The translations under genes and the position numbers were made by a program. Below, in pieces: positions 32,560 through 41,668 of a stretch of 64,000 nt of DNA (within the stretch, counting starts at the first letter, position 1; each line of letters begins with the position of its first letter). The DNA comes from Erythrobacter oryzae (GTDB taxonomy: Bacteria > Pseudomonadota > Alphaproteobacteria > Sphingomonadales > Sphingomonadaceae). Where the stretch lies: NCBI RefSeq assembly GCF_030271515.1, contig NZ_JASCXI010000002.1:806001-870000 (forward strand). Reading direction: 5' to 3'. Under the pieces are notes generated by a model. It was not told the DNA's origin. It worked only from the letters and a program-made list of their open reading frames with translations, and did no database searches.

Positions 32560-33971
32560 TAGGGCCTGATCCCCACCATTATGCCCGCGCGCGGCTGGTC
32601 GACCTCGGTGCTGGCGACCGGGTAGGCGCTGTTGTCGGCGGCGTAATAGGCGGCGGGGCGGTGGTTGCCGGATAGGCCGATCCCGCCGAAGGGCGCCTTC
32701 GACGAGGCCCCGTTGGTCGGCGCGTTCCAGTTGATGATCCCGGCGCGGATATTGGCCCAGAAGCGCCCGTAATCCTCGGGGCTGCCACCGATCAGCGAGG
32801 CCGAGAGGCCGAAGCGGGTGTTGTTCGCCTCGGTGATCGCGGTGTCGAGATCGGGGACGCGGATCACTTGCAGGAGCGGGCCGAACAGCTCGATATCGGG
32901 GCGCTCGGGGACGTCGGTCACGTCGATGATGCCGGGGCTGAGGAACGGCAGGTCGGGCACCGAGCGGCGCATGTGCAGCAGCGCGCGGCCGCCGCCCGTC
33001 ACCAGCGCGACGAAGCTTTCCATCAGCCGCTCGGCAGTGGTGTTGTCGATCACCGGGCCCATGAAGGGCTGCGGCTCGCCCAGCGGATCGCCGACCATCA
33101 GCCGGCGCGCGAGCGGCACGAGTTCGGCCATCAGCGCGTCGTAGACACTCTCGACCACGATCAGCCGCCGCGCTGCGGTGCAACGCTGGCCGGCGGTGGC
33201 AAAGGCGCTCTGGACGATGATCGCGGCGGCGTCTGAAAGCTTGGGAGTTTGGGTGACGACGATCGGATTGTTGCCGCCCAGCTCGAGCGCGACGAGCTTG
33301 CCGGGATTGGCGGCGAGCTTGCGGTTGATGGCGATCCCGGCATTGGCCGATCCGGTGAACAGCACGCCGTCGGTTCCCGGGTGGGCGACCAGCGCCTTGC
33401 CCTGCTCGGGCCCGCCGATGACGCACTGGATCACGTCCGCGGGCACGCCTGCGGCATGGAAGGCGGCGACCAGCGCTTCGCCGACGGCAGGGGTCTTTTC
33501 CGAAGGCTTGAACACCACTGCATTGCCCGCGATCAGGGCGGGGATGATGTGGCCGCAGGGCAGGTGCGCGGGGAAGTTGAAGGGCCCCAGCACCGCCATC
33601 ACCCCGTGCGGCTTGTGGCGCACCGCGGCGCTCGAGTGGGCGCCGGAATCGAACTTCTTCTTGCCGGTGCGCTCGGCATAGGACTGGACCGAAATGTCGA
33701 CCTTGGCGACCACCGCGTCGATTTCATTGCGCGCTTCCCACCGGGGCTTGCCCGCCTCGCGCGCGATCAGGTCGGCGAAGGTGTCGGCATCGCGGCGCAT
33801 GGCGTTGGAGAAAGCCCGCAGCAGCGCAATCCGCTCGGTCAGCGCGCGCGCGGCCCACGGCGCCCAGGCGCGGCGCGCGGCCGAGACCGCCGCGTCGACG
33901 TCGGACACGGGGCCGCGCCACAATTCCTCGCCGCTGGCCGGCTCGTGCGAAATGAGGATATTGTCGGTCAC
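32559..33971 (-). CDS. astD: Succinylglutamate-semialdehyde dehydrogenase-like aldehyde dehydrogenase
   Basis: This 470-residue NAD(P)-dependent aldehyde dehydrogenase is most like AstD, which oxidises N-succinylglutamate semialdehyde in the AST arginine pathway. Visible are GPFNFPAHLPCGHIIPALIA, VVFKPSEKTP, the catalytic Glu in LELGGNNPIV, the catalytic Cys in ATAGQRCTAARR and FGLSASLIGG. The C-terminus is complete in sequence terms (PVASTEVDQPRAG), but the final codon abuts the MITE. No astA, astB, astC or astE is in the window. It lies 85 bases downstream of selO. Confidence 0.88.
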   Translation of the reverse strand: MTDNILISHEPASGEELWRGPVSDVDAAVSAARRAWAPWAARALTERIALLRAFSNAMRRDADTFADLIAREAGKPRWEARNEIDAVVAKVDISVQSYAERTGKKKFDSGAHSSAAVRHKPHGVMAVLGPFNFPAHLPCGHIIPALIAGNAVVFKPSEKTPAVGEALVAAFHAAGVPADVIQCVIGGPEQGKALVAHPGTDGVLFTGSANAGIAINRKLAANPGKLVALELGGNNPIVVTQTPKLSDAAAIIVQSAFATAGQRCTAARRLIVVESVYDALMAELVPLARRLMVGDPLGEPQPFMGPVIDNTTAERLMESFVALVTGGGRALLHMRRSVPDLPFLSPGIIDVTDVPERPDIELFGPLLQVIRVPDLDTAITEANNTRFGLSASLIGGSPEDYGRFWANIRAGIINWNAPTNGASSKAPFGGIGLSGNHRPAAYYAADNSAYPVASTEVDQPRAGIMVGIRP

Positions 33972-34056
33972 GCTTGCGTTGCTTGCCTGCTCTGTCCTGC
34001 TCCCGCGGATGCGCGCCTGTATAGCGGGAGCGTCTGAAAAGATAGGGGTGAGCCCG

Positions 34057-35454
34057 CTAAGGATGTCCCGCAGGTTCGGGGGCGGGACCGTGCGCCTCGC
34101 CCATGCGGCGCAGAGCGGCCACCTTGGCGTGGAGCGGGGCCCAGTCGTCGCGCTGGTCGATCGCGGCCCAGATCGCCTCGACCTCCTCGATCAGCATCGA
34201 TTGCGGCGCTGCGCCCGACCAGTAGGGGTGGTCGCCTTCGACGGGGCGATAGCCGCTGAAGGCCTCGGGCAAGGCGCGCCCGCCGCGATGGGCGAAGAAG
34301 AAGGCATCGGGCTGCACGGCCCCGGCACGCATCTGCGCCTCGCACCCGGCGACGAGCTGGGTGTCCTCCTCCACCCCCTGCGACTGCACCCCCAGCCGCC
34401 AGCACCAGCGCCGCGCGACCGCCGCCATGTAGAGCGGCCCGAAGCGATCCAGGGCGGCGACCAGCGGGGCGGTCTCGGCGTGGAGCCTCAGCGCGACCGC
34501 CAGCTGCCCGCAATTCCAGTGCAGCGCCTCGGGCTGGCGGCCGAAGGCGTAGAGCCCGCCGTGGTCGAAATAGGCTGCGGTGAAGCCCGGCTCCCACGCA
34601 GGCAGCCAGCGCCACGGGCCGTAGTCGAAGCTCTCGCCGGTGATGTTCATGTTGTCGGTGTTGAGCACCCCGTGGACGAAGCCTGCCACCATGTAGCTGG
34701 CGGCGAGATCGGCCATGCGTTCGGTGACGGCGTGCATCAGCCGGATCGCGGGGTTGTCGCGATCGGGCGCATCGGCGGGCGGGGGCGGGGCGGGGAAGTG
34801 CCGGAGGCAATAGGCGATGAGCTGCTCCATCGCGTCCGCGTCTTCCAGCGCCAGCAGCCGCTGGAAGGTGCCGATGCGGATGTGCGAGTGGCTGAGGCGG
34901 ACGAGCACCGCCGAACGGGTGGGGCTGGGTTCATCGCCGCGATAGAGGCTCTCGCCGGTCTCGATCACGCTGAAGGTTTTGGAGGTGTTGACGCCCAGCG
35001 CTTCGAGCATCTCGGTGGCGAGAATCTCGCGCACCGCCCCTTTCAGGGTCAGCCGCCCGTCGCCGCTGCGGCTCCACGGGGTGGTGCCCGATCCCTTGGT
35101 GCCGAGGTCCATCAACCTGCCATCGGCGCCCCGCATCTGCGCGAACAGGAAACCCCGCCCGTCGCCGATCTCGGGGTTGTAGACCCGGAATTGGTGCCCG
35201 TGATAGCGTAGCGCGTGCGGCTGGGGGAGGTTGCCCGCGAGCGCCTGGAAGCGCCCGAAATGCGCCAGCCACGCCTCGTCCGAAAGCCCCGCGAGCCCGA
35301 CACTCGCCGCCGCGCGATCATTGCGCCAGCGCAGCCGGGTCTCGGGAAAGTCCGCCGCCGCGACTGGATCCCCCAGCCAATCCGCCAGCGACAGGATGAC
35401 GGGATCGGGTCGATAGGTGCCGGATGCATCCGGGTGTTGCAGTCCCTCGCTCAT
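34057..35454 (-). CDS. selO: Protein adenylyltransferase SelO
   Basis: This 465-residue pseudokinase of the SelO/UPF0061 family transfers AMP to Ser/Thr/Tyr of target proteins and is linked to oxidative stress and S-glutathionylation. The N-terminal RYHGHQFRVYNPEIGDGRG is diagnostic, as are DLGTKGSGTTPWSRSGDGR and the metal site FVHGVLNTDNMNITG. Bacterial SelO lacks the selenocysteine. Divergent from the hydrolase gene with 74 bases between starts. Confidence 0.94.
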   Translation of the reverse strand: MSEGLQHPDASGTYRPDPVILSLADWLGDPVAAADFPETRLRWRNDRAAASVGLAGLSDEAWLAHFGRFQALAGNLPQPHALRYHGHQFRVYNPEIGDGRGFLFAQMRGADGRLMDLGTKGSGTTPWSRSGDGRLTLKGAVREILATEMLEALGVNTSKTFSVIETGESLYRGDEPSPTRSAVLVRLSHSHIRIGTFQRLLALEDADAMEQLIAYCLRHFPAPPPPADAPDRDNPAIRLMHAVTERMADLAASYMVAGFVHGVLNTDNMNITGESFDYGPWRWLPAWEPGFTAAYFDHGGLYAFGRQPEALHWNCGQLAVALRLHAETAPLVAALDRFGPLYMAAVARRWCWRLGVQSQGVEEDTQLVAGCEAQMRAGAVQPDAFFFAHRGGRALPEAFSGYRPVEGDHPYWSGAAPQSMLIEEVEAIWAAIDQRDDWAPLHAKVAALRRMGEAHGPAPEPAGHP

Positions 35455-35528
35455 CCCGCGATAGTGGGGGCAAGCAGGCCCCCGCGCAAGCGCTGCGGGC
35501 CTTTGGACGAAGGGAATACCGCGCGCTC

Positions 35529-36395
35529 ATGGCTGCCGCATACGAAGACCGCTACTGGACCAGCAGCGATGGCCTCACCCTGCATTACCGCAACTATCCG
35601 GGGCCCGAGGCCACCGCGAAGCTGCCGGTGCTGTGCATGCACGGCCTCACCCGCAACGCCCGCGACTTCGGCGCGCTGGCCGAGGCGCTGTGCACCACCC
35701 GCCGCGTGATCGTCACCGAGATGCGCGGGCGGGGGATGAGCGACTATGCCAAGGATTCTGACACCTACTCGCCGCTGACCTATGTGGGCGATGTGGAAAA
35801 GCTGCTCGCCGAACAGGGGATCGAGCGCTTCGCCGTGGTCGGCACCTCGATGGGCGGGCTGATGACCATGCTGATGGCCGCCGCCAAGCCGGGGCGGATG
35901 AGCGCGGTGGTGATGAACGACATCGGCCCCGAGGTGGAAGCCGCAGGCCTCGCGCGCATTTCGGGCTATGTCGGGCAGGGTCGCTCCTACCCCACCTGGG
36001 TCCACGCCGCGCGCGGCCTCGCCGAGGCGCATGGCGCGGCCTTTCCGGGCTATGATCTCGACCAGTGGCTCGAAATGGCCAAGCGCACGATGGTCGTCAG
36101 TCAGAACGGGCGGATCGTGTTCGATTACGACATGGCGATCGCCGAGCCTTTCGCCAAACCCGGCAACGCCGCGCCGCCCAATTTGTGGCTCGCCTTCGAG
36201 GCGCTCACGGGCGTGCCGATGCTGCTGGTGCGCGGGGGGCTGTCGGACCTCCTCACCGCCGACACGGTCAAGCAGATGGGCGCGCGCAACCCGAAGATGA
36301 CCACCGTCACCGTCCCCGATGTCGGCCACGCGCCGACGCTCGACGAGCCCGAGGCGCGCGCGGCGATCCTCGCGCTGCTGGACGCGGCGGAGTGA
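35529..36395 (+). CDS. Alpha/beta fold hydrolase
   Basis: This 288-residue alpha/beta hydrolase has the nucleophile elbow VVGTSMGGLMTML (Ser), oxyanion segment PVLCMHGLTRNARDF, the Asp region VPMLLVRGGLSDLL and the catalytic His in VPDVGHAPTLDEPEA. I started at 35529 (MAAAYEDRYW); the frame is open upstream without conserved sequence. The substrate is unknown. It overlaps the glycosyltransferase gene by GTGA. Confidence 0.87.
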   Translation: MAAAYEDRYWTSSDGLTLHYRNYPGPEATAKLPVLCMHGLTRNARDFGALAEALCTTRRVIVTEMRGRGMSDYAKDSDTYSPLTYVGDVEKLLAEQGIERFAVVGTSMGGLMTMLMAAAKPGRMSAVVMNDIGPEVEAAGLARISGYVGQGRSYPTWVHAARGLAEAHGAAFPGYDLDQWLEMAKRTMVVSQNGRIVFDYDMAIAEPFAKPGNAAPPNLWLAFEALTGVPMLLVRGGLSDLLTADTVKQMGARNPKMTTVTVPDVGHAPTLDEPEARAAILALLDAAE

Positions 36396-37534
36396 GCGAG
36401 GGGCCTGCGGGGCCCGCTCCCCGCATCCTGCACCAGCATTCCACCTTCGCCGCGGGCGGCAAGGAGGTGCGCGCCGTGCGGCTGATGAACGCCTGGGGAG
36501 CGCGGGCTCACCACACCATCGTCTCCGCCGAACCGCAGGCGATGGCCGCTGCCGCGCTGGTCGATGCGGGGGTGGCGGCGCATTACCCGCAGGATTTCCC
36601 CTCGCTGAAGGGCACGCCCGGCCCCGCACGGCTTGCACGGCTTGCGCGGGCGATGCAGGGCTTCGACCTCGTGTGCACCTACAACTGGGGCGCGATGGAT
36701 GCGGTGATGGCGCACCGGGTCTATGGCGGGGTGTGGAACCTCCCCCCGCTGGTCCACCACGAGGACGGCTTCAACGAGGACGAGGCCGAGAGCCTCAGCC
36801 GCAAGCGCAACCTCTACCGCCGCGCCGCATTGCGCCGGGCGGCCGCGCTGATCGTGCCCTCGACCGGGCTCGAGACGATTGCCCGCGACGTCTGGCGCCA
36901 GCCGGACGAGCGCCTCCTCAGGATCCCCAACGGCATCGACACCGCCGCCTTCGCCGCCCCGCCCGATCCCGCCGCGCTGCCGATCCGCAAGGGCGAAGGC
37001 GAGTTCTGGGTCGGCACGCTGGCGGGCCTGCGCGCGGTCAAGCGCCTGCCCGATCTGGTCGCGGCCTTCGCGCCGCTGCCGCCCGAATGGCACCTCGTGA
37101 TCTGCGGCGAGGGGCCCGAGCGCCCCGCGATCCTCGCCGCGGCCGAAGCGCACGGGATCGCCGCGCGGGTGCACCTCCCCGGCAATGTCGATCCCGCCCG
37201 CGTGGTCGGCCTGTTCGACATCTTCGCGCTGTCCTCGGCTTCCGAGCAGTTCCCGCTCTCGGTGGTCGAGGCGATGGCGGCGGGCGTGCCCGTGGCGGCA
37301 ACCGATGTGGGCGATATCCGCGCAATCCTGACCGAACAGGGCGGCGTGCTGCTCGCGCCTCCGGGCAATGTCGGGGCACTGTCGGGCGCGCTGCTGGTGC
37401 TGGCGGGCAATCCCGATCTGCGGGCCGCTCTCGGCGCAGCCAACGCCGCCCGCGCGCGCGAGCATTTCGACTTCGCGGTGATGCAGGCGGCCTACGAGAA
37501 CGCCTATGCCCGCGCGCTGGGGCGGGCCTTCTGA
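36392..37534 (+). CDS. Glycosyltransferase family 4 protein
   Basis: This 380-residue GT-B enzyme has a GTG start overlapping the hydrolase stop. The N-terminal domain opens with ILHQHSTFAAGGKEVRAVRL. The C-terminal domain shows IPNGIDTAAF, WVGTLAGLRAVKRLPDL, HLVICGEGPERPAI, and the E-x7-E region SSASEQFPLSVVEAMAAGVP with the nucleotide-sugar ligands. It probably adds a sugar to a lipid or polysaccharide; donor and acceptor unknown. No other polysaccharide genes are adjacent. Confidence 0.9.
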   Translation: MSEGPAGPAPRILHQHSTFAAGGKEVRAVRLMNAWGARAHHTIVSAEPQAMAAAALVDAGVAAHYPQDFPSLKGTPGPARLARLARAMQGFDLVCTYNWGAMDAVMAHRVYGGVWNLPPLVHHEDGFNEDEAESLSRKRNLYRRAALRRAAALIVPSTGLETIARDVWRQPDERLLRIPNGIDTAAFAAPPDPAALPIRKGEGEFWVGTLAGLRAVKRLPDLVAAFAPLPPEWHLVICGEGPERPAILAAAEAHGIAARVHLPGNVDPARVVGLFDIFALSSASEQFPLSVVEAMAAGVPVAATDVGDIRAILTEQGGVLLAPPGNVGALSGALLVLAGNPDLRAALGAANAARAREHFDFAVMQAAYENAYARALGRAF

Positions 37535-37705
37535 CACCTGCTTACCCTCGCAGATTGCTTCATCTCCGGTTCAACCCGCGTCCAGCATCTCCCCGCCCGA
37601 GTGGCCGGTGCCATTGCGCGGGGCGCTTCACCTGCCTAAAGAGCGCCCTCGCGTTCCTGAGACAGCAGCGGCGCGGATCACTTCACGAGGACACCAAGGC
37701 CCACC

Positions 37706-38503
37706 ATGGCGCGCATTCCGACCACCTCTCCCGACACCCCCGCCCCCTCGCGCGAGGACGAGGTGCTGATCCGCGAAATCGACGAGGCGGTGCGCGAGGA
37801 TGCGCTCTATGACTTCATGCGCAACCACGGGGTCAAGGTGCTCGGCGGTGTGCTGGCGCTGATCGCGGCGATGGGCGGCTACATGATCTGGCACCACTTT
37901 TCCGAGCAGGCGCTCGAGACGCAGTCGGAGACGGTGATCTCCGCGCTCGACCTTGCGGAGAAGAACGACCTCAAGAGCGCTTCGGAGAAGGTCGCAGGCC
38001 TGCTCGGGGACGACAGCTCGCCCGGCGCGCGCGCGGCGGCGCGGTTCATCCAGGCGGCAGCCGCGCTCGAAGCGGGCGACAAGGCCAAGGCGAGCGGGCT
38101 CTACAAGCAGATCGCCGCCGACGCCACCACGCCGCCGGCGCTGAAGGACCTCGCCCGCGTGCGCGAGGTCAGCATCAATTACGACACCATGAAGCCCGCC
38201 GCCGTGATCGCGCAGCTCAAGGACCTCGCGACGCCCGGCAACCCTTTCTTCGGCTCGGCCGGAGAGCTGGTCGCGATGGCGCATCTCGAAGCGGGCAACC
38301 GCGCCGAGGCGGGCAAGCTGTTCTCCGAGATCTCGAAGGATGAAGACCTGCCCGAAAGCCTGCGTAGCCGCGCGCGACAGATGGCCGGGCTGATGGGCGT
38401 CGACGCGATCGTCGACGTGAAGAAGCTGCTCAAGGACCAGGGGGTCACGTCCGACGAGCAAGGCGCCAGCGCGGCGGCACCGGCTACGCCGCCTGCACAA
38501 TGA
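37706..38503 (+). CDS. YfgM-like tetratricopeptide membrane protein
   Basis: This 265-residue protein has a cytoplasmic N-terminus of about 40 residues, a single membrane helix (about 43-62, VKVLGGVLALIAAMGGYMIW), and a periplasmic TPR-like domain (Ala/Lys-rich pairs up to about 245), ending with a Pro/Ala tail. The YfgM family partners SecYEG-PpiD in periplasmic folding. As in E. coli (yfgM-bamB), bamB follows 24 bases later; der does not follow. The gap 37535-37705 shows nothing clear. Confidence 0.85.
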   Translation: MARIPTTSPDTPAPSREDEVLIREIDEAVREDALYDFMRNHGVKVLGGVLALIAAMGGYMIWHHFSEQALETQSETVISALDLAEKNDLKSASEKVAGLLGDDSSPGARAAARFIQAAAALEAGDKAKASGLYKQIAADATTPPALKDLARVREVSINYDTMKPAAVIAQLKDLATPGNPFFGSAGELVAMAHLEAGNRAEAGKLFSEISKDEDLPESLRSRARQMAGLMGVDAIVDVKKLLKDQGVTSDEQGASAAAPATPPAQ

Positions 38504-38527
38504 TCGAGGGATGGGAACGGATTGGCG

Positions 38528-39877
38528 ATGACACATAACAAGATCCTGCGCGCCGCGCTGCTTGCGGGCGTGCTGGCGGCGGGCCTGACGGGCTGCAAGG
38601 GCGGATTGTTCGGCGGCGGCAAGGACAAGACCACGCCGACCGTGGGCAACCGCGTGCCGATCCTCTCGCGCATCGAGCGCGGGGCCGAAGTCGATCCCGC
38701 GCTCGCCGGGATCAGCGTCGTCCTGCCGCCGCAGCGCAACAACACCGAATGGGCCCAGGCGGGCGGTGCGGCGAGCAAGTCCTACGGCCACCTTGCCCTC
38801 GCCGAGAACCCGACCAAGGTGTGGAGCGCGAAGATCGCCGGTTCCAGCAACCGCGAACGCCTCGCCGCCGCGCCCGTGGTGGGCGGGGGCAAGCTCTTCG
38901 TCGAGGGCACTGACGGCGTGATCACCGCCTTCGACAAGAACACCGGCGCCAAGCTGTGGACGCTCGAGAACGACGAGAGCATGACCAAGGACATGCGCCC
39001 CTCGGCCTTCGGCGGCGGGGTCAGCTACGAGGCCGGCAAGCTCTACGCCACCAACGGCGTGGGCGAGGTCCGCGCGATCAATGCCGAGACCGGCGAGACG
39101 CTGTGGAAGGTCAAGCCCGCAGGGCCCCTGCGCGGTTCGCCCACCATTGCCTTCGGCGAATTGTTCGTGATGACGCAGGACAACCAGCTGATCTCGCTCA
39201 GCACCTCGGACGGATCGCTGATCTGGGACGAGAGCGGGTCGAACACCCAGTCGGGCGTGTTCGGCGTCGCCGCGCCCGCGGCCGGGCAGGGCACGATCGT
39301 CGCGGGCTATTCGAGCGGCGAGCTCACCGCCTACCGCTACGAGAACGGCCGCGTGCTGTGGTCGGACGCGCTGGCGCGCACCAATATCTCGACCACGGTC
39401 GGATCGGTCACCGATATCGACGCCGATCCGATCATCGATTCGGGCCGCGTCTATGCGCTGGGGCAGGGCGGGCGCATGGCGGCCTATGAACTGGTCAGCG
39501 GCCAGCGCATCTGGGAGCTGAACCTCGCCGGCATCTCCACCCCTGCCATCGCGGGCGAGTGGATCTTCACCCTCACCGACGATGCGCGCCTGCTTGCCAT
39601 CGCCCGCTCGTCGGGCCGGGTGCGCTGGATCTCACAGCTGCGGGCCTACAAGGACGAGGAGGACAAGGAAGGCGCGATCTTCTGGACCGGCCCCGTCCTC
39701 GCGGGCGGCCAGTTGTGGGTCGCGAGCTCGCGCGGGGAGCTGTGGAAGGTCAGCGCGGGCGAGGGTTCGTCCTCGCTCTTCGCCGATATCGGCGCGCCCG
39801 TGAGCCTTGCCCCGGTGGTGGCCGACGGGATGCTCTACCTGCTCGACGACAACGGCACGATTCACGCCTGGAAGTAG
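38528..39877 (+). CDS. bamB: Outer membrane protein assembly factor BamB
   Basis: This 449-residue lipoprotein (lipobox LTGC, Cys23) has a PQQ-type eight-bladed propeller. Recurrent blade motifs are TGAKLWTLEN, TGETLWKVKP, DGSLIWDES and SGQRIWELNL. BamB helps BamA insert beta-barrel proteins, which matters here because of the large autotransporter downstream. ATG at 38528 is preceded by TTG at 38522. It follows yfgM. Confidence 0.92.
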   Translation: MTHNKILRAALLAGVLAAGLTGCKGGLFGGGKDKTTPTVGNRVPILSRIERGAEVDPALAGISVVLPPQRNNTEWAQAGGAASKSYGHLALAENPTKVWSAKIAGSSNRERLAAAPVVGGGKLFVEGTDGVITAFDKNTGAKLWTLENDESMTKDMRPSAFGGGVSYEAGKLYATNGVGEVRAINAETGETLWKVKPAGPLRGSPTIAFGELFVMTQDNQLISLSTSDGSLIWDESGSNTQSGVFGVAAPAAGQGTIVAGYSSGELTAYRYENGRVLWSDALARTNISTTVGSVTDIDADPIIDSGRVYALGQGGRMAAYELVSGQRIWELNLAGISTPAIAGEWIFTLTDDARLLAIARSSGRVRWISQLRAYKDEEDKEGAIFWTGPVLAGGQLWVASSRGELWKVSAGEGSSSLFADIGAPVSLAPVVADGMLYLLDDNGTIHAWK

Positions 39878-39936
39878 GCGCTCTGCCCCGGGGCTTTGCG
39901 GGGCTGTTAACCCTTTGCGTGTAAGCGCGTGAGGGT

Positions 39937-41340
39937 ATGACTGCGCCCGCATCCCCCGTGCCGCCTGCGCCCCCGCGCAGCGATGTCTCGACCGGCGTCG
40001 GGCTGGCGGGGCTGGCGGGCCTTGCGGTGTGGATCGCGTTCTGCCGCTCCTATCCCCAGATCGCGGAGAGCCTCGACCTCGGCGGCGGGCTTTCGGGCGC
40101 TCGCGGCGTGCTGTCCGGGCCCTATGCCGCGCTCACCGCGATGCTGTTCACCGCGCTGCCGATGGCCCTGTGGTCGGTGCTGGTCGACAAGGTGCACCTC
40201 AGGCCCTCCACGGGCATCGACTGGAGCCTCAAGCGCCCCCTGCATGAGGTCATGCCGGTCGCGGTGATCAAGCTGGTCGGCCTGTGGTCGACCTGGGCAC
40301 TGCTCGCCGCCTTCTATGCGCTGGGGCGCTGGTACTGGAGCGGCAATTACCTCTTCTCGATGGAGGTCCTGAGCTTTGCCATCTTCCCGCTGGTGGTGCT
40401 CTCGGTGCCCTATGTCATCTGGCTCGACCGCCATCTGGTGGAGCCCCGCGACGGCTGCTTCCACTTCGGCGCCTTCGTCGCGGGCGGAGGGGTCGCGGGG
40501 CGCGACCAGTGGGACGGTGCGGCGATCGCGAAGCATTGGCGCGCCTGGGCGATCAAGGGCTTCTTCGGGGCCTTCATGATCTCGATCCTCCCCCCCGGCT
40601 TTGCGCAGGTGGTGGAGGCGAACCCGGCTGCGCTGCTGGCGAACCCGGTCGATTTCATCATGCTGCTGGTGACGCTGCTGTTCCTCGTCGACGTGCAGAT
40701 CGGCACCGTCGGCTATCTGCTGACGCTGCGCCCGCTCGATTCGCACATCCGTTCGGGCAATCCGTTTCTGGCGGGCTGGCTCGCTGCGCTCTTGTGCTAC
40801 CCGCCCTTCGTGTGGGGCATCATCGGGCCCGACAACCAGATCCTGAGCTACGAATATGCGACGCCGGGCTGGGCGCACTGGTTCGCTGGGAACACCGCCC
40901 TGCTGTGGGCGTGGGGGGCGCTGCTGGTGTTCCTCACCGGCGTCTACGCCTGGGCGACGGTGGTGTTCGGCATCCGCTTTTCCAACCTCACCTATCGCGG
41001 CGTGCTGACCAACGGTCCCTACCGCTTCACCCGCCACCCGGCCTATCTCTCCAAAAACCTGTTCTGGTGGGCGAGCGTCCTGCCCTTCATGGTCAACGGC
41101 AATGGCTGGCTCGAGCCCCTGCGCAACTGCATCTTCCTGCTCGCGGTCAACGCCATCTACTACTGGCGCGCGAAGACCGAGGAGGCGCACCTTCTCGCCG
41201 AGGACCCCAAATACGCCGAGTATCACGCGTGGATGGAGCGGCACGGCCTCGTCACCGCACCGCTCGCGAGGCTGAAGCGCCGCCTGCTGGGGACGGGGGA
41301 AGCGCGCCGCGAAGACCCGCAGGCCTTTCCGGCGGAGTAA
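39937..41340 (+). CDS. Isoprenylcysteine carboxyl methyltransferase-like membrane protein with long N-terminal extension
   Basis: This is a 467-residue integral membrane protein. The last ~120 residues hold the ICMT/phospholipid methyltransferase block: NGPYRFTRHPAYLSKNLFWW and AKTEEAHLLAEDPKYAEYHA, which bind SAM. The first ~330 residues add about eight transmembrane helices not typical of the ~200-residue family. The substrate is unknown; membrane lipid or quinone-like methylation is possible. It ends two bases before the convergent monooxygenase stop. Confidence 0.78.
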   Translation: MTAPASPVPPAPPRSDVSTGVGLAGLAGLAVWIAFCRSYPQIAESLDLGGGLSGARGVLSGPYAALTAMLFTALPMALWSVLVDKVHLRPSTGIDWSLKRPLHEVMPVAVIKLVGLWSTWALLAAFYALGRWYWSGNYLFSMEVLSFAIFPLVVLSVPYVIWLDRHLVEPRDGCFHFGAFVAGGGVAGRDQWDGAAIAKHWRAWAIKGFFGAFMISILPPGFAQVVEANPAALLANPVDFIMLLVTLLFLVDVQIGTVGYLLTLRPLDSHIRSGNPFLAGWLAALLCYPPFVWGIIGPDNQILSYEYATPGWAHWFAGNTALLWAWGALLVFLTGVYAWATVVFGIRFSNLTYRGVLTNGPYRFTRHPAYLSKNLFWWASVLPFMVNGNGWLEPLRNCIFLLAVNAIYYWRAKTEEAHLLAEDPKYAEYHAWMERHGLVTAPLARLKRRLLGTGEARREDPQAFPAE

Positions 41341-41342
41341 GC

Positions 41343-41645
41343 TTACATCACCGGCGAACCATCGTCGGTCGGGAACTTCAGCGCCTCGATCACCTTGAAA
41401 TCGAGCCCTGCAATCGCCGCGCCGAAGGCCGCCATATGCGGCGTGGCGAAATGCGCCGCGAGCGCCGCTTCGTCCTGCCACTTCTCGACGATGTGGATGA
41501 TGCCGGGCTGGAGCATGTCCTGCGTGAAGGTGTATTCGATGCAGCCTTCCTCGGCATTGGAGGCGGCGACCATGTCGGCAATCGCGGCCTTCGCGGCTTC
41601 CATCGCTCCTTCGCCCACCTGTGCCTTGGCCAAAACGATCAGCAT
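41343..41645 (-). CDS. Antibiotic biosynthesis monooxygenase (ABM)/YgiN-like quinol monooxygenase
   Basis: This is a 100-residue ferredoxin-like ABM-domain protein, with MLIVLAKAQVGEG, NAEEGCIEYTFTQDML and HIVEKWQDEAALAAHFATPH. Members act on quinols or polyketides without cofactor, or degrade haem; which applies here is open. Started at 41645 because the conserved domain begins there; the frame is open upstream into the CHAT gene. It is the third gene of a gshA-CHAT-ABM run. Confidence 0.85.
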   Translation of the reverse strand: MLIVLAKAQVGEGAMEAAKAAIADMVAASNAEEGCIEYTFTQDMLQPGIIHIVEKWQDEAALAAHFATPHMAAFGAAIAGLDFKVIEALKFPTDDGSPVM

Positions 41646-41668
41646 GTCTCTCTCCCTTTGTGGTTGGG

